From the NCBI GenBank assembly GCA_964646925.1, contig CAZYIC010000040.1:1-8642 (forward strand): 8,642 nt of DNA, read 5' to 3'. The notes under the pieces were generated by a model. That model worked only from the letters and a program-made list of their open reading frames with translations, ran no database searches and was not told the origin of the DNA. Position 1 is the first letter of the stretch; each line of letters begins with the position of its first letter. Of this stretch, positions 6,904 through 8,642 are shown one piece after another. The position numbers and the translations under genes were made by a program. This DNA is from GWB1-37-8 sp964646925 (GTDB lineage: Bacteria > Patescibacteriota > Microgenomatia > Levybacterales > UBA12049).

Positions 6904-6931
6904 TGCTTTAATGATTTAAATCATTAAAGCA
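6904..6931. promoter_or_regulatory. Perfect 28-base palindrome, upstream copy (candidate operator)
   Basis: The two 14-base halves (6904-6917, 6918-6931) are exact reverse complements around TTTAAA, sharing the core ATGATTTAAATCAT with the copy at 6425-6448. It lies two bases before the start codon of the TrpR-like gene and contains that gene's predicted -10 box and transcription start. A dimeric helix-turn-helix protein bound here would block RNA polymerase. A second short dyad, AAGCATGCTT (6927-6936), overlaps its outer edge between the -35 and -10 boxes. Confidence 0.7.
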
Positions 6932-6952
6932 TGCTTAATTGCATTATGTCAA
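6923..6952 (-). promoter_or_regulatory. Promoter of the TrpR-like gene
   Basis: A consensus -35 box TTGACA (6952-6947) is followed after 18 bases by TTTAAT (6928-6923), five of six matches to TATAAT. The predicted start is near 6916, the centre of the palindrome, leaving a leader of about 15 bases. It lies in the 83-base gap after metG, so the regulator is probably expressed independently of metG. Confidence 0.65.
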
Positions 6953-6984
6953 GATCGGTATCTTTTTGTACTTAGAATAAAGAT

Positions 6985-8439
6985 CTAAATTCTCGGGAAG
7001 AGGGGTTTTTGGGAGATGATTTTGGGTCCTTTGAATTGCTCCTCGATTTTTTTTGCAGTTCCCGGTAAAAAGATTTTTAAATTAAATGCAATTTTTCTTA
7101 TTTCATCGACGGCAGATTGTAATATGTTAAACAACTCATCGCCTGATTTATTCCATGGTTCATCCCTACTTATTTCTTCATCTTTTACCTTGATTCTTAT
7201 CCATACTGCTAAAAGAGCGTTATCAAATCGAAAATTTTTGAGTTGCTCATCTACTCGATGATAAACTTTTATATCCGTGCTGATTTTAAAATCTATTTCC
7301 ACCCGTTCGCATAATTTCGCGACGCGAGCGACTAAATTCCCAAGACCATTTGCCAAGTCAGCATTATAAGCTTGTTTTAATTTTTCTTCAGAAATGTCAC
7401 TGTCTTCGGTTATGTTGGTATATCTTAAAAGATAATATCTGATAGCATCTGCTCCATATTTTTTAACCCAGTCAGTTGGTCTGATTACGTTGCCTAAGGA
7501 TTTGCTTATTTTTTGCCCATTTAAGTTTAAAAATCCATTAACAAGAATTGTTTTTGGCAGTGCAATGCCTGCGGATTTAAGTATTGCGGGCCACAAAAGC
7601 GCGTGCCAGCGAAGATTGTCTTTTCCTAAAATGTGAACATCTGCGGGCCAGAATTTTTCAAATAATTTTGAATCCTTCAAAAAGCCAACACCTGTCAAAT
7701 AATTTGTTAATGCGTCGAACCAAACATACATAACCTGCCTGCCGGTAGGCAAGGCTTGTTTTTTTTCATTGGGCCTGCCCGCCGAATTGGTGGGAATTGG
7801 TACGCCCCAAGTAAAATTAGATCGTGAGATTGGAATATCTTTTATATTCTTGGCAAACTCCAGCATTTCATTTGCGCGGTGTTTTGGGAAAATAAAATCA
7901 GGATTTTTATTTATATGCTCGATTAAAAAGTCTTTATATCTTGACCATTTAAAGAAATAATTTTCTTCAGTTATTTTCTTAATTTCTAAATTTGGATGAA
8001 AGGAGCATTTGCCATTTTGCAAATCTGATTCTTCATAATAAGCTTCGCAACCTTCGCAATATAATCCGCTATAATCTCCAAGCTCTATGTCTCCATTTGC
8101 ATCAACTCTTTTCCAAATTTCCTGCGCAACTTTCGCATGATCTTCGTCTGTTGTTTCAATAAATCTGTCGTAGGAAATATTCAAGGAATCTTGTTGTTCT
8201 TTATCAGTCGCAGCAATTTTCCGGACAAACTCAAGAGGAGAAAGTCCTGCATTTTTTGCTGCTTTTTCAGCCTTTTGTCCATACTCATCAGTTCCTGTTA
8301 AGAAAAAAACATTTTCTTTTCCAAGAATGATTCTGTAATAACGCGCCAAAACATCAGCTGCTATTTTTTGAAAAGCGTGGCCAATGTGAATAGTATCATT
8401 AACGTAATCAATAGCTGTTGTTATATAAAATTTATTCAT
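6985..8439 (-). CDS. metG: Methionyl-tRNA synthetase
   Basis: It charges tRNA-Met with methionine in the cytoplasm. The 484-residue protein begins with the class I Rossmann fold: YITTAIDYVNDTIHIGHAF holds the HIGH motif (18-21), and the KMSKS loop is KISKS (310-314). The connective domain has a zinc knuckle built from C128, C131, C145 and H148 (CEGC...CSFH). VMYVWFDALTNYLTGVG (236-252) and HILGKDNLRWHALLWPAIL (269-287) are further landmarks. A helical anticodon-binding domain follows, and the protein ends without the C-terminal EMAP/tRNA-binding domain of longer MetG proteins. Between WGVPIP and VMYVW is an extra stretch of about 18 residues (about 217-235) encoded by repeat sequence. It lies in a surface loop, and the frame stays open, so the enzyme is probably functional. 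The start at 8439 puts the HIGH region at its normal distance, and it appears leaderless. Confidence 0.97.
   Translation of the reverse strand: MNKFYITTAIDYVNDTIHIGHAFQKIAADVLARYYRIILGKENVFFLTGTDEYGQKAEKAAKNAGLSPLEFVRKIAATDKEQQDSLNISYDRFIETTDEDHAKVAQEIWKRVDANGDIELGDYSGLYCEGCEAYYEESDLQNGKCSFHPNLEIKKITEENYFFKWSRYKDFLIEHINKNPDFIFPKHRANEMLEFAKNIKDIPISRSNFTWGVPIPTNSAGRPNEKKQALPTGRQVMYVWFDALTNYLTGVGFLKDSKLFEKFWPADVHILGKDNLRWHALLWPAILKSAGIALPKTILVNGFLNLNGQKISKSLGNVIRPTDWVKKYGADAIRYYLLRYTNITEDSDISEEKLKQAYNADLANGLGNLVARVAKLCERVEIDFKISTDIKVYHRVDEQLKNFRFDNALLAVWIRIKVKDEEISRDEPWNKSGDELFNILQSAVDEIRKIAFNLKIFLPGTAKKIEEQFKGPKIISQKPLFPRI
7736..7751. repeat. Imperfect palindrome inserted in metG (reads LPTGRQ)
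   Basis: TGCCTGCC and GGTAGGCA form 8-base arms with one mismatch. On the coding strand the element is translated as LPTGRQ (MetG residues 230-235). Elements of the form CCTGCCTGCCGGTAGGCAGG are, from memory, common in Patescibacteria genomes both between and inside genes. The G+C-rich stretch contrasts with its AT-rich surroundings, and a second G+C-rich patch sharing GGCAGGC lies about 25 bases away (7772-7785, residues about 218-223). Confidence 0.7.
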
Positions 8440-8445
8440 GCTGTA

Positions 8446-8474
8446 ATTCTATCAGAGAAATTTTCCTATGTCAT
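8446..8474 (-). promoter_or_regulatory. Promoter of metG, predicting a leaderless transcript
   Basis: The -35 box ATGACA (8474-8469) and the extended -10 box TGATAGAAT (core TAGAAT, 8451-8446) are separated by 17 bases, each box matching consensus at five of six positions. Counting seven bases past the -10 box gives transcription start at 8439, the A of the metG ATG. The -35 box overlaps the end of an interspersed repeat. Confidence 0.6.
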
Positions 8475-8493
8475 CCTGAACTTGTTTCAGGAT
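8473..8493. repeat. Small interspersed palindromic repeat (CCTGAACTTGTTTCAGG type)
   Basis: ATCCTGAA (8473-8480) and TTCAGGAT (8486-8493) form a perfect 8-base stem with the loop CTTGT. The wider unit GTCATCCTGAACTTG followed by TTTCAGGATC is, from memory, one of the most widespread small repeats in bacterial genomes. Read in one frame it gives VILNLFQDL, a peptide often seen in spurious gene calls. Confidence 0.75.
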
Positions 8494-8513
8494 CTAAATT
8501 TTTATTTTTCTTT

Positions 8514-8537
8514 GTACTTTTGTGCCGACAAAAGTAC
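8514..8537. repeat. Perfect hairpin repeat (GTACTTTTGT / ACAAAAGTAC)
   Basis: Ten-base arms (8514-8523 and 8528-8537) are exact reverse complements around the loop GCCG. On the minus strand the 3' side continues into AAAGAAAAAT, so no T-run follows in that direction. From memory this matches a common interspersed repeat that includes TTTGTACTTTTGTGCCGAC. It lies upstream of the metG promoter. Confidence 0.7.
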
Positions 8538-8642
8538 CAAAAACTCGTTCGCGTGAAAGTCGAGCTATTTTTGTTCGTTCACTTATCGGGTGATTTGCAC
8601 CCCCTCCTCAACAGGTTTGTGAGGAATCCCCCTGATGCGTTC
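8538..8642. other. Repeat-like, G+C-richer edge region without a convincing gene
   Basis: This stretch is visibly richer in G+C than the rest. It has short dyads: CTCG (8544-8547) with CGAG (8561-8564), and TCCTCA (8605-8610) with TGAGGA (8620-8625). On the minus strand two frames are open from the edge for about 20 codons before stopping, which is too short to claim a gene end. It may be part of a composite interspersed repeat continuing beyond the window. Confidence 0.4.

Noticed and set aside
6951..6967. Hairpin AAGATCGGTATCTT followed by TTTG on the plus strand, as a terminator
   Set aside because: The stem is only 5 bases, the T-run is on the plus strand where no gene ends, and it overlaps the promoter region of the TrpR-like gene.
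7016..7960. Plus-strand open frames at 7016-7261 and 7769-7960
   Set aside because: Both lie opposite metG and show no coherent domain.
8368..8556. Plus-strand 62-codon open frame containing VILNLFQDL
   Set aside because: The peptide is the translation of a widespread interspersed repeat, and the frame begins antisense to metG.
8583..8642. Possible C-terminus of a minus-strand gene entering from the right edge (ending GVQITR in one frame, CKSPDK in another)
   Set aside because: Two frames are open for only about 20 codons, neither has a recognisable motif, and the DNA looks repeat-like.
1..8642. Alternative genetic code with TGA read as glycine (as in Gracilibacteria and SR1)
   Set aside because: TGA ends tatD and the TrpR-like gene at their expected lengths, and no frame needs TGA read-through.

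Overview
The window is an AT-rich bacterial segment (roughly one third G+C by eye). All recognisable genes lie on the minus strand, so the biological order runs from right to left. The standard genetic code works throughout, and TGA is a normal stop (it ends tatD and the TrpR-like gene). Several features suggest a Candidate Phyla Radiation (Patescibacteria) genome, perhaps Microgenomates: a compact layout, a short MetG without the C-terminal tRNA-binding domain, almost no Shine-Dalgarno sites, many membrane glycosyltransferases, and in-frame palindromic repeats that read LPTGRQ. This placement is inferred from remembered family traits, not from a search.

Region by region, right to left: 8457-8642 holds repeat-like hairpins and no convincing gene. 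Next is metG (methionyl-tRNA synthetase), apparently made from a leaderless mRNA and carrying an in-frame repeat insertion. Then comes a small TrpR/YerC-like DNA-binding protein gene. It is bracketed by two near-identical perfect palindromes, one of them inside its own promoter. After that come a membrane-anchored coiled-coil protein with a C-terminal phosphodiester glycosidase (NAGPA-type) domain, then tatD, a metal-dependent hydrolase or DNase. The left half is a tightly packed glycan cluster: a membrane GT2 glycosyltransferase, a GT-C (PMT_2/ArnT-like) glycosyltransferase, a 117-residue membrane protein of unknown role, and a MraY/WecA-like sugar-phosphate transferase cut by the left edge. 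These four genes are separated by -17 to +5 bases and are probably translated together.

The cluster looks like machinery for building a lipid-linked or surface glycan: a WecA-like enzyme would start the lipid carrier, GT2 and GT-C enzymes would add sugars, and the glycosidase-domain protein could act outside the membrane. However, the WecA-like protein lacks two acidic residues that are nearly invariant in its family, so its reaction is uncertain. The most notable regulatory feature is the palindrome pair around the TrpR-like gene. The copies differ at only two bases, and those two changes form a symmetric pair that keeps the palindrome perfect. They look like operators for autoregulation and for control of the downstream glycosidase-domain gene.
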